DNA of 64,000 nucleotides. It comes from Apostichopus japonicus. Lineage: Eukaryota; Echinodermata; Holothuroidea; Aspidochirotida; Stichopodidae. Shown here one piece after another: positions 23,101 to 34,795 of the stretch. The translations under genes and the position numbers were made by a program. Location: the NCBI RefSeq assembly GCF_037975245.1, contig NC_092564.1:18130484-18194483 (forward strand). Reading direction: 5' to 3'. The notes beneath the pieces are model-generated. The model saw only the letters and a program-made list of their open reading frames with translations. It was not told the DNA's origin and did not search any database. Numbering within the stretch: the first letter of the stretch is position 1; each line of letters begins with the position of its first letter.

Positions 23101-24760
23101 TATAGAGTCCTGCCAATCATTTTACAGTAGTTTTCAACTGGTTACCCTCTAGGTCAATGGGGGATGGGCATTTTGGGGGTCTACTGGCAGGGGTACCCCC
23201 CCCTCAATATAAATTACTGGAAATGCCCATCCCTTACATATGAAGTGATACCATTTTCCAGTAGTTTTCAACTGGTTACATCATGAGCTCATCTAGGTCA
23301 ATGGGGGATGGGCATTTTGGGGGTCTACTGGCAGGGGTACCCCACCAATAAAAATTACTGGCAATGCCCATCAGTTGTATCTGAAGTCCTAACCAACATT
23401 TTCCAGTAGGTTTCAAGTGGTTACCTCATGAGCTGACCTAGGTCAGCCTTGAGGGGTCAATTATAGATCACTGGCAGGGGTACCCCACCACCAATAATTA
23501 CTGGCAATGGCCATTTGTTGCTCTTGGGGCCATACCTGACACATTGTACTTACTTTGATGTGTTACCATGAAAACTGATCTAGGTTAGCTATCAGGTGAC
23601 TTTAAAATTGCTCTCCCAGCCACACCCACCACAGTCGGTTTGCCAGTCGTCAGGTTTCATATACAGGAATGCACTGTGAACATTGTGATGTACAAGGCAA
23701 TTGGTTACCTTCCCAGCTAACCAAACCCTCTGGAATCCCGGTCTATTGGGATCATTATTAACATGATTAACATAATTATTAAGCTTTGAGAAATAATTTG
23801 GTGTTATGCTGTGCAAAGCTAATAATAATTTGGTAAAGCTGCTATTCCTGGCTTATAATTTGAGGGACCTAGATTTAAATGTATACCTCCCAATATGTTA
23901 TAAAATTTTAATGTAAATGTATGTTTATGATAATGTGAGTTATCATGTGCTATATTTGTATCTGTGCTTACACGTATATCATATTTTCTGTTCACAGGTC
24001 AATAATGGTGCAGATTTTGGCTTCCTGAAGACAAGTGGGAGGCCATTTGTAGTTAAGAGAAACACTCTTTGTTCGTGAAGACTTAACTGGTGTCGATTTG
24101 GGGTACCACTTTAAAACGAAAGTCATGAGGAACCCTTGCCCAAGATTCAACTTTGCATTATTGTGCAGTGCTATACTTTTGCGATTCATGTTTGATCCAT
24201 TAACTTGTCTTAACTTTGTTGGGAAAAAAAAACAGATTTTCAGATTTTATTTACAGTGATTTCTTCTCTATCTGTCGAAAGTCAGCCTTTGTAGACATCA
24301 GAAGTTTTATCAGAAATAAATACTGCCAACGTACACATTATTAGTGTTTCTTCTGCTCTCTTTTCTTTCAGTGATGCTAGTCAGTAAAACTAGTCGGGTT
24401 CAATTCTTTCAGTGATTCTAGTCAGTGCAACTAGTCAGTCGATACCGACTGAGAAAGGTTAGTCGGGAGAGGCACCATCCTGACTAATGTAAAACCTGCT
24501 ATAAACTAGTCGGTGGCTCATATAAATTAGTCGGTAAAGACCGACTAATGTCACCAACTAATGTAACTGACTAATATACATTTACCGACTACCAAATTGT
24601 TGATCGACTAAGCTGACGGACTAAGATGACCGACTAAGAAATCCAACTGACTAAGGAATGAATTAGTCGGTATAGCAACTGACTAAGGCTATGTTAGTCG
24701 GGAGAGGCACCAGATGGACTAACGTTATGTTAGTCGGTGAACCAATTTAAGTTTTCAGTG
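20168..24760. mobile_element. 4.6 kb CACTG...CAGTG DNA transposon with TA target duplication
   Basis: It begins CACTGAAAAAATAAACTAG and ends TTTAAGTTTTCAGTG, giving terminal inverted repeats CACTGAAAA. TA flanks it at 20,166-20,167 and 24,761-24,762. The uninterrupted right inverted arm reads (reverse complement) GCGAAACTAGAAAGC, a single TA, so the empty site is preserved near 31,993. Both ends are rich in a subterminal motif GACTAA/TTAGTCGG, about eight copies on the left and roughly eighteen on the right, in both orientations. CACTR ends plus subterminal repeats resemble EnSpm/CACTA elements, though TA is an unusual duplication for them. No transposase frame is visible, so it is probably non-autonomous. 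Confidence 0.82.
22385..23742. repeat. Large palindrome with internal repeat units inside the CACTG element
   Basis: 22,385 onward (CAGAGGGTTTGGTTAGCTGG) is the reverse complement of the segment ending near 23,735, with high similarity across arms of about 0.65 kb centred near 23,060. Between the outer arms a unit containing GGCAGGGGTACCCC, ATTACTGGCAATGCCCATC and a TTTTCCAGTAGTTTTCAA stretch recurs several times in alternating orientation. GGGGTACCCC is itself palindromic. The minus-strand 74-codon frame at 23,592-23,816 is one arm read through and is not a gene. Confidence 0.85.
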
Positions 24761-25588
24761 TAGAAGACTGACGTCTCTGAAATCGTTGTGAATTTCTTTG
24801 ATAAATTTCTTTGATACTTACGGGGAAGGTACCTGATGATTCCCTAATTCACGCATTTTGTGACATATTCGAACTAACATTTTATCACCCATAACTAGCG
24901 CATTGAAGCAACAAAATATTACCCACCGTTCGTTTGGCAAATTTACACACAACTGGTCGGCAACCAAGAAGGTGGCATACTCCTATTAGCGTATATATAT
25001 CAATCCACCCCAAGTAGAATAGCTAATAAGATTCACAGTGATCAGAGTCCCTCTTTGTTTAATGTACTGATAGGTCTTCTGCACAAATGGAATAGAAATC
25101 TATGAAATCCCCACATCTTGCCGCGATACAGAACACAAGTTTACAGAAAAGATTTAATATACCGTGCTGCTTAACACATCTAGTCCGAGCACTCGGAAGT
25201 GTTTGTTGTAGTCTGTTTTTATCGTTGTATGTATTAACTTGTTGAAGTGTAGATTTATTTTATATGAAATCATATATTCTTACCTTCTCCCCCCCCCCCC
25301 CCCCTTTTATGTTAGTTATTCTTCCTGTTTACGTATTTTAAGACTCCTGTTTATATAATTTATATTTATACTGGAATGAATAAATTAAATAAATGGAAGA
25401 CACCGTGTTTTACAATTGTACAAACATAGATGTCAAGAGACCTATCCGGCCCGTGCACACCTCGTGCCTTTCCCTACTCCTCCCCTTCCCCACCCCTCTC
25501 CCCTAAATTTCTAAAGGTCTACATTTTCAAGGGTGTAGAGAATGCTCTTTCGCTCTGAGGGGGACGTTTACACTAACTGCGTCAATTA

Positions 25589-25749
25589 TCACCACAAAAT
25601 ACTGTTATGGTTACAAAACATAGCACAATTTTGCATTTCCATAAAAAGAATGACCCCTCTCCCTGTGATGGTGTTCACTAAAAGAGTCCACATCTTCAGT
25701 GCCAGCACCACCCCCATGGAAATTCCTGCCCAAGGGCATGGAGGGCAGT
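25589..25749 (-). CDS. Candidate last exon (paralogue C or separate gene)
   Basis: A strong acceptor (CATTTATTTTAG|ACTGCC) is followed by two open frames on the minus strand. One reads [14 protein letters not shown] and stops at 25,589. The other reads [16 protein letters not shown] then [12 protein letters not shown] and stops at 25,611. Joined to the 39-nt exon at 26,037, the first continues phase 1 and the second phase 2, so both are possible. The second looks more protein-like. The first would add cysteines reminiscent of the A/B last exon. A minus-strand AATAAA lies near 25,253. Confidence 0.35.
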
Positions 25750-28700
25750 CTAAAATAAATGAAGACCGACCCTCACTCTTGATAACATTGTCTCAAAAAA
25801 TTAAAGTGAAGAAAATATCATTATTCTGTCTTGTCTATAAAGAAGGAAACAACACGAAAATAGGGACTTTTGAATGGTATTTACAGTAAGAAAGACACGT
25901 AAGAAAGTTTATTTTGATGAATAAATTAGCCTATATTAGTTACTTCATGAATTACTACTATTGACCAAATGACATTAATAAGAATAACATATAGCTGGAT
26001 GCACATATGTTTTATGTTAAAAATGAAATATCTTACCTTGCTGGTGGAGTTGGGAAACCAGTTTCTTCAAACAATCTGAAATCACGAATAACATTCTAGA
26101 ATGCCGGGTTTCTGCCTTTTCAAAAACTTCAATTATGTCATAATTTAAAAAAAAATCACCGAAATCGTAACACCTGATTGGTTAGTCCTGACTTTTGAAG
26201 TCTATTTTACATCCAATGGGCAGAAATTTCGACATTGTATACATGAGCGGAAACTATAAATGACGTTCGAACGAAAGTTAAACGGCAAGCTGCAACAATC
26301 ACCATACCCAACTGAAACCAAGTATACATACTCAGTTATCTCCTGGACAACCAGATACACACAGAGAACACAGTTTACTAACTGTAAATCTTAAACGTTT
26401 TGTACCAAAGTAAAAACTGGTTCCTGCTATAAATCGGTAGCCTGTGCTGTTATGTTATAGTAACAACTGAGGATATGTGTAATCCCAACAAATCCAGTTG
26501 TTGGGATTTGTTGGGGGGCTTGGGGCTTGGGGGTCTTTGGGGCTTGTGGGGGGAGGGGCAGGCGCGTAGGGAGGAATTTGCCAAGGGAGAGGCGAAGCTT
26601 GTAGGCAAAATATCTAAAGCGTATCGCCACCATGAGTTGGCGCGAAGCGTATACAAGAAAATTTTGGCCGAAAATGCCTACCAGATCGCTGAAAATGGCA
26701 CTTTCCAGGCCTTGTTAGTTGCTTCTAAGCATTTTCTATTTTGAAATTACTAGCGATATCATAAAAAAATATGCTCAAGGGGGAGGGGAGGCGGTCGCCC
26801 CTTCGCCCCCTTGACTACGCGCCTGAGGGGGGGGGGGGGTTAGGGAGAGAAATAGGGGAAGAACGATGTACAGGTGGATAATATGTTCTTCCATCATATG
26901 TGTGATGTTAGTCAGTTAGTCAATCAGTTGCACCACAGTATTCAATATCAATCAATCAATCAGACAATAACATTATGTTATGTTATGTTATATACATTAT
27001 TGAAAAATCATTCGCAATTGAAATGAATTATTGCAACTATTGATAATAGCGTTTTCTTTCTTAATTTTTGCTGTATTTTTGTCTTTTCATTCAGTTGTCA
27101 TTGCGTCATACGAATTTATTGTATTTGTATATCGTTAGCATTACGGATTAAGTACATTAAGAACTTGGCCGATCACTTCACCATAAAAATTCATACTTTC
27201 TAAGGAGAAAACTATAATATACATAGTTGAATGGGTAATTTAAGATTTGTGTTTAAATGTAATAGCTTATATACAAACTTTGCCAGGATACAAACAAACG
27301 ATCTCTTGAAGATGGTAGGAACCGTAAGATGATTGATGGCAACTTTACTAGGGCTTAGAATTCCTTCCCTCAAGTCCTCAGTCAGAAGAGACAAAACAGG
27401 TGCACAAACGTGCACACTTTTAATTCTACTATCCGCTACGATTTGAATTGAATTTTGCTTTCTCGCTCTCTAGATATGTTTGTTTCAGTTTGATTATCGT
27501 TCTGTTCAGATTGATCCTTTTCAAAGTGCTTTTTAACATTTTTATAGCTTTTTCACGTATCTAAAGGAAAAAAAATTGAATCAAATTTTCACATTTGTAG
27601 ACACTAAGCTAATGGCCATGTCGTCAGCCGATTCACACAGAGATTGCAGTAATTACTGTAAATCTCAAAGTTTTGTACCACAGTAAATACTGGATTGTGC
27701 TGACAAATCTGATAAATCGGTAGCATGTGCTACTAGGTTCACAGTAGGAACTGAAAATATGTGTAATCCCAACAAATCCCAACAACTGGATTTGTTGGAA
27801 TTACACATATCCTCAGTTGTTACTGTAATTATAATAGCACATGCTATCGTTTTATAGCTAGATCCAGTTCTTACCGGTACGAAACTTTAAGATTTACATT
27901 AGTAACTGTGTTCTCTGTGTGTATCGGGTGATGTCGTTTGTTGTGCAATCGCTTAGCTATATGAGTACAGTTAAAATTAAAATGTAAACATGTTTTTGTT
28001 TACCCGCCTTTTTGTTGTCAATTATTGTAAGGATAAATCCATATATGCAAAGTACATTTCCATGAAGGAAAGGATACATTTTCTCCACATATTCCCTTCA
28101 CAAAACAAGAACATTTCCTATGGATATTTTTAGTAGGCCTACATAAAGAACTTGGCCTAGTAAACCTTATCAGCAAAAAGAAAAAAATCAATTTCATAGA
28201 AAGGGAAAGTATATACATTGTTGCATGGGTAATTTAAGATTGGTCTTTAAACATAAAGCTTATATACCTCTTTACCTGGATACGAACATACGATCTCTTG
28301 AAGATGGTAGGAACCATCGTCCGATGACTTAATGACAAGTTTATTAATTCTTCTTCAGTTGCCATTCTGTTCTACATTTAACGTCCATTTGTCTTAAAGC
28401 ATTTCTTCGTTGATATTATAGACAATTTCTACATGATATCATATATTTGTAAAATACTTGCACAGTTAAGATTCATTAATGGAGTTAAATACCTGGAGTT
28501 TTGATTCACTGGACTAGCCAGATTCTACACACACACAACAACAAAAAATCAAAGAGGAACAATTACTGTTTATATATTTGAAAATTTGCAGATTTTCTTT
28601 AACATGGCTGATGGGTAATGTCGTTAATAAAATAAAAAAGGTTCCGGAAAAAAACTTTCTAGAACAGTGTGAACAATCATTAAAAAAGAAATACGTCTAA

Positions 28701-31700
28701 TATTTAAAAGTTCATTTCGTGAAAACAATCTTGGAGTACGCCTTATTTCATTGAAGTACCATCCCATAATTTTAGAATAGCATCACAAACGCGCAAAGAC
28801 CGCCTTAACGCAGGTCACTGCACAGTCTGTATGCACTATGCACAAACGCGCAAACACCGTTTTAATGCATGGTCAGTTGGTCACTGCACAGTCTGTGCAC
28901 TATGCACAAACGCACAATGACCGAGTTAACGCAGGTTACTGCACATTTTGTATACAGTATTACTATGTTTCTTTCTCCCAAATGGGTATTTTAGCACGAA
29001 CAGGAAGTACCTTCTTCAGTTTTATAAATGCTGATACGACAAGCCTAATATGCAATCATCTGAAAAATGTAGCTTATCCACTGATATGTTTTTTTTTTTT
29101 TTAAGAAAATGTAATGGTTTCGGCCAATGGCAGATTAACGTTATAACTATATATACTTGGGGCTACATGAAAACTAATTTGTTGCAGGTAAGGGAAATTT
29201 GACGGGGCAGAAGAAGGTATGTCTTTTGTGGTCTAGATGGGGCGCTACACCGTATACGCGATGTGAATGTCTAGTGTTATTGACAGTCTTCTTACGGGTT
29301 GCAAGACACTGGAACCGGTTGATTGGATCAAGGGGAGTCGAGATATACCTATATTTACCTATATCGACTTATGCCAGGACAAAGCGACAAATACCAATTT
29401 AATTCGACATATACGAATTTTAAAGTCGGTATGATCGCAGTTATTAATGTCTAACCACATTCCGGTGAACATAAAACTCACGCACAAAACTTGAAATTTT
29501 CGCATGCCTTCAACACGGGAACTTGAAATATCTGAAATACACCAGAGCTGTCAATCAATCCCGAAATCGTTGAGATCAAATATGCTAATGAGAAAAATCG
29601 ATGATATGTCGATTAAAACTGGTATAATAAGCCCATCCCCATCCCCCGCCCCACACCCCTTCCCCCATGATATGTTACCAATGGCCCATCATACGGTGAT
29701 GGCTTCTGCACATGTTTTACAGTGACATACCACGTGCAGCTACTTGAAATAACAAACTTATATTTTCTCATAAGCTAATTGGGAACTTACTTTTATGAGG
29801 TCTTCTGTATAAGGTGTTATTCGATCGTCTGAATATACTCTTCACTGGGCGAGTCTTCAATGCCTTTAATAATGATGACTTTATCTTTTTACAATTTCTT
29901 GCTGAGTTGTCAGTTTTGCATCCCTTTGACTTTTAGGAACATAATCTTTCTTCTCCGAGGTCGAGGTTTTACATCAATATAGATTTCGTCAAAATTCAAG
30001 ACCAATGATCGTTGTAATCAAAATGGAAAGTAAATGGAATCGCTCACGTATCTTGAAGAAGCAGGACTGAATATGCACAAGTTTACTGTCTCCTTTCCGT
30101 TACATACCGGCATGTAACGTTACAGCCAATAGTGTCACTGAGAGCTATTTTTAGGTAAACGGTTTAGAATGAATTATCAGGCTGGACTCACGCGTAGCGA
30201 AAACTCCTCCTGCCATATTAATGTCTGAACCATGGATCATATTAATTGCAGGAAGTGAACCGTGTTCGTAAACATCGACCACATTAGTTTTACACTGTTT
30301 GTAATTCATCGGTTGTTTGTGATTCCTCAATGATAATGGCAACGATGAATAACAAAACTAGTCGAAATATGAAACGTTGTTGCGACAAACAGTGTTAGAG
30401 CCAGCGTGTTGGCCACAACATGTGCCAATTGACATTCAAGAAATTGCAGCAGCTATGTATGATGTTCAACAGAATGTAAGTCCGTTGACTCGCAGAAGTA
30501 ATGCCATGGAAGCCAGAGTCCAGTGCCATTCTGTCAATATCCAGGTTTAGGTCAATGACACGCCTAACATCAGGTCGACTCTATACTTAAAAATGTTGAA
30601 ACATCATCGGTGAATTGATTAAAATGATCGACAGAGAGGTTTGCTGTGCAAATTCAAAACCATAATTATAAAAGAATATATAAAGGAATCCACTTTAATG
30701 AACGTTCAGTACTCGTGTGTTCTAATATGGAACAACAGTCTGAGTTAACCCTAATAATACAACAGTCTTAAAAGTTGAACCATGTTGAACCGTTGACGAA
30801 AGTAATACTTGCATCTTTCTTCTTGTGTGTGACGGAGTTGTGGGTGTGCTGAGTGGGGATTGGGCACGGCTGTTGATCCATAATTTTGGTCATGTAATTT
30901 AGGTAGCGTATCTAGGTCGAAACAATAATTATTCTATAGGGTTCCCTGAAGACCCCTAAATGCTGATGAACGTGACGATTGAATTGCTCTTGCTTTGCAA
31001 CAAAAAATAACGACATTCAATTGAAAAAGTGTGTTAACTGAGCTGTTACCAACGAAAAGAAAATAAGCAATACAAGAATAAGGATGGCACTAGATTAAAA
31101 AGCAACGCTTTTCTTAGTAGAAAATCTTATTATGTCTATTGAAAGCACCATTACGTTCAATATATGAAGAAAAGCGCCTCATTAGGCTTATTCAGTGGAC
31201 GATAGCTACACGCACCCAAGGCCGCAAAGACTGTTTCGACCCTCTGGTCATACTCAAGGATTCATGCACGCCACCAAGATAACTTCTGGGCGATTTGACG
31301 AACCCTCTTCGCATCCTCCCGGTTTTTTTGCGACATCAACGGAGTTTCAGTGGGGGAGCTATCATATCGATATCGGTTCTATTATAGTTCCTTCAGATAC
31401 GGGGGTGTTGGTCCTAGTGCGCGGGATCTACCCTGTTTACAGATCTCCAAATATTTGTATAGCTCTGTAGTGTAATATGTTTAGAAAGATCTCGTCTTCA
31501 ATAATTACAAGAAGAATCGCAAGTATAAGTCCAGTATATTTTATTTCGGAGACTTGGATACAATTTGACTGACACTTAAACACAGTTTAGCGGACGTGAT
31601 TAAAAATACCTCAAAGAAGTTTTCTGGTAGCATACGCCCATTTAAAGCCCCATTGCCACAAAAATGCACATCCTAATTGATCACATAGCAAAAAAAAATG

Positions 31701-34687
31701 TTCTCCTGCTCCTAATTGGCACTTTTCCTACAGGAGAACACTTGGGGCGGATTGATATAGACGCTAATAAGAGTATGCCACCTTCTTGGTTGCCGACCAG
31801 TTGTGTGTAGAGTTGCCAAACGAACGGTGGGTAATATTCTGTTGCTCAAATGCGCTAATTTTGAGTGATAAAATGTTAGTTCGAATATGTCAAAAAATAC
31901 GTGAATTAGGGAATCGTCGGTTACTTTCCCCGGAAGTATCCGTCAGAGATTTATCAAAGAAACTCATAAAGATTTCGGAGACTGTAGCTTTCTAGTTTCG
32001 CGGAGTTAGAAAGGATCAATATGTTAGCGTCCGCTGTTGATTTAGGTCGTGACTGAAGATACCAATTTTGTAAGCAAGTTTAACCAGAGGTTTAATTGTG
32101 TATAAGCCAGCAGATTTTATACAACCTTTTGGACTTTTTTTGTACTTTTACGTATATGAGTTGTTATGTATAGCAACACACTGAGATTACCATTTTGTCA
32201 CAAAATAACGTTTGCCATGAACAGAAATCATGACTAAGATACACAGATTTATAACACATTTTTTGGTCTTTATCATAATCATACACACACGTAACACATT
32301 ATAATGTATGCTTACTTGTGAAAGTATATCAATTTAAGCACATTTAAAATAAGTTCCTTCAATGCCAGAGAACTACGTTCTGAAGAATGACACGTTAATC
32401 ATCCATTCGCCAAAAACCCTACCGAACAAAGAAAGGCATTACTTTAATACGTAAAAGTATTGATAATCTTAAATCCCGACCATCGTTTGCAAGTACACCT
32501 TTTCGAGTGGCTTATTAAATTATGAAACATTGGGCTAATCAACAGCTGGCAGTCCTCAGAATCATTGAAAGCCTATGAGGTCGAGAAAAAGGTTCACGAA
32601 AACTTCAGGTCATGTGAAGTTGCTATGCCCAGGCTACGCTGTTTATCGTAGAGACAATATAATACAGTATAAAAGTGGCGCGGTTAAGAATATTGTCAAG
32701 GGTACCGTATCACTTGCGGCTTCTTCCAAGCACCCAACCCCCCCCCCCCTTCTCAGCTTGTAATTGGGGACGAACATGTCTAAACAGTTAGTGGAGGAGC
32801 GTACATACAGTCAGAGGGGGCGGATGCCCCCCCCCCCCCCGACGGACTCAAATGGACTGCTGGCGCCCTTTTCAGTTTTTTACCACTTTTTACTTATTCG
32901 CGATTATTGAAATTTTTATTGCGCTCTCAAATACCTATTGACATTTGTAACATTTTGTTGGTGTTATTTTCTGACAATGTGGCGATGACACCTATTTATT
33001 CTTCGTTTATCTGCAAATTAGCAAGGCCCATAAAGGGTCATTTCCGGCGATCTAGGGAGTATCTTTACTCAAATCAATTATGTACGCTCCGCGCCAACCT
33101 GTGGTGGCGCTCCGCTTAGATAGTGTCGAAAGCGCTCCTACAGAGCATTCTCGCCCCCCCGACCAATACCCCTAGCTCCGCCACTGCAAACAGGTGATAC
33201 CAAAAAGCTGTTTGGTTATGTGAAAAGATTGCCCAGAGATTCAGAATGGTTCTGGGTATTTCTAGAAAATCAGAAAACCAATGTCACGTCAAGTTAACAA
33301 ATTGATTATACTAGTCTTAAGATCATTCCCTCACGCCTGTATAGACACTGAAAATGTCCAGCACGAGAAACTGGTACAAACTGGTACGATTAAATCATTG
33401 GATTATTGAAAGAGTTCAGTATATAGGTTGTATCTGATATACCATGCTGACCTCATCACCAACAAAATCCTCTCACTCGTTTTTACGTTTTAAATTGATT
33501 TACTACGCTTCTTTTTTAAACGTTATTCAGTACCAAGATCTCATAACTATACCCCATTCACAAATACCCTTTCAAATATTTACCATCGTTCTATCAGTTT
33601 AAAAATAGGGAACCGGGCAGTTGGGAAGTTCCCCATCTCGAATGCGGGGGAAACAGGAGTATGTTTTTTTTTTGTCCTCGCCTTTCCTCGGTAGAGATGC
33701 CCTCTATGACAAGCGCTGCTTGATAATTCAGCTGAATTCTTTGAACCAAAATATACATGTCTGAGTGGAATTTATTCCGTTCAGTAATACTGTACCGCCT
33801 TTTAAAGTTACTTGTTTTCTTTGTTATTATAAGATATAGGGTTTTATTTAAGTAGGTGTCTTGTCATTCTGGTTATCTTCATTATTTCTCAATGTTTTGC
33901 AATATATACACGACTTTATATATTTTTGGCCACCCGTTTCGTATAATAATTCCGAAAACCTATTCCTATTTTACCGTGTCCTTTTTTGTGTGTTCGTCTG
34001 TGTTTTATTTGTTATGGCATTTTGGATATTTTGGGTATCGATGGAAGGCATTAAAGACAACGTTATATGCTTGACTTATAAAAATCAGATTTTCTACATA
34101 AAACTGATTTGTAACCCTCAAAGCTATAAATGAATTCATGGTTAGAGACCACACTGTGAGTTTTACACCGTTTGTGCTCTAATTCATCGGTCAAGGTGAG
34201 CATGTTGTAGAATCTTTCCACTTTTGAAACGGTTTACCAAAACCAATATCTTCGCAAAATTATTACGAAGGACAACTGAAATAGGTGAAACTGATTTCAT
34301 GCAATCATCCAAACCTGCTTAGTAAGATATTCCATCAAATCGAACGTCGAATTTGAAAGGTTAGGCAGCTTGTCCAGAAGAAGATTAATTGAATCCCTGA
34401 AAAATTGTAGTTGCGAAGTTTGCTGACACATTATACCGTGTGTAGGGTGATTCGGCGATATATATTTGTCCTACAATGCCAAAGGCAAGAAACAATGGAA
34501 AAACAACTGAACAGACGACGTAAAATTAAAGACACAAGAATTTATGAAGCATAATAATTACAATATAGACCATCATATATTAGGAACTATGTTTTTAAGA
34601 AAAAAAGAAAACAAGTCTACATAACCTTGTTTGAAAGAAACACTATTGGCCTATATGGAGGAAAAGATGAAGTCTATAGGTATTATC

Positions 34688-34729
<42 letters not shown>

Positions 34730-34736
34730 ATATATA

Positions 34737-34795
<59 letters not shown>

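Larger units (their letters stand above)
18742..25015. repeat. Inverted repeat, left arm (interrupted at 20,168-24,760)
   Basis: The reverse complement of 31,740-33,424. Arm sequence runs from ATACTGAACTCTTTCAATAA to CAATCCACCCCAAGT. It is about 1.68 kb once the inserted transposon is removed, almost the same as the right arm. Both arms contain the short hAT element at the corresponding position. Pairing ends sharply at CCCCAAGT on both sides. The arms enclose about 6.7 kb (25,016-31,739). Confidence 0.9.

Noticed and set aside
23592-23816. 74-codon minus frame
   Set aside because: It is one arm of the large palindrome in the CACTG element.
28787-28950. CRISPR-like direct repeats
   Set aside because: Only about three tandem units with no distinct spacers, in a eukaryotic context; a simple tandem repeat.
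29760-29840. Minus-strand exon reading [15 protein letters not shown] before a good donor
   Set aside because: The acceptor is weak and no phase-compatible partner could be fixed.
31195-31470. 91-codon plus frame beginning [11 protein letters not shown]
   Set aside because: No domain, no splice or promoter signal, and no second copy to test conservation.
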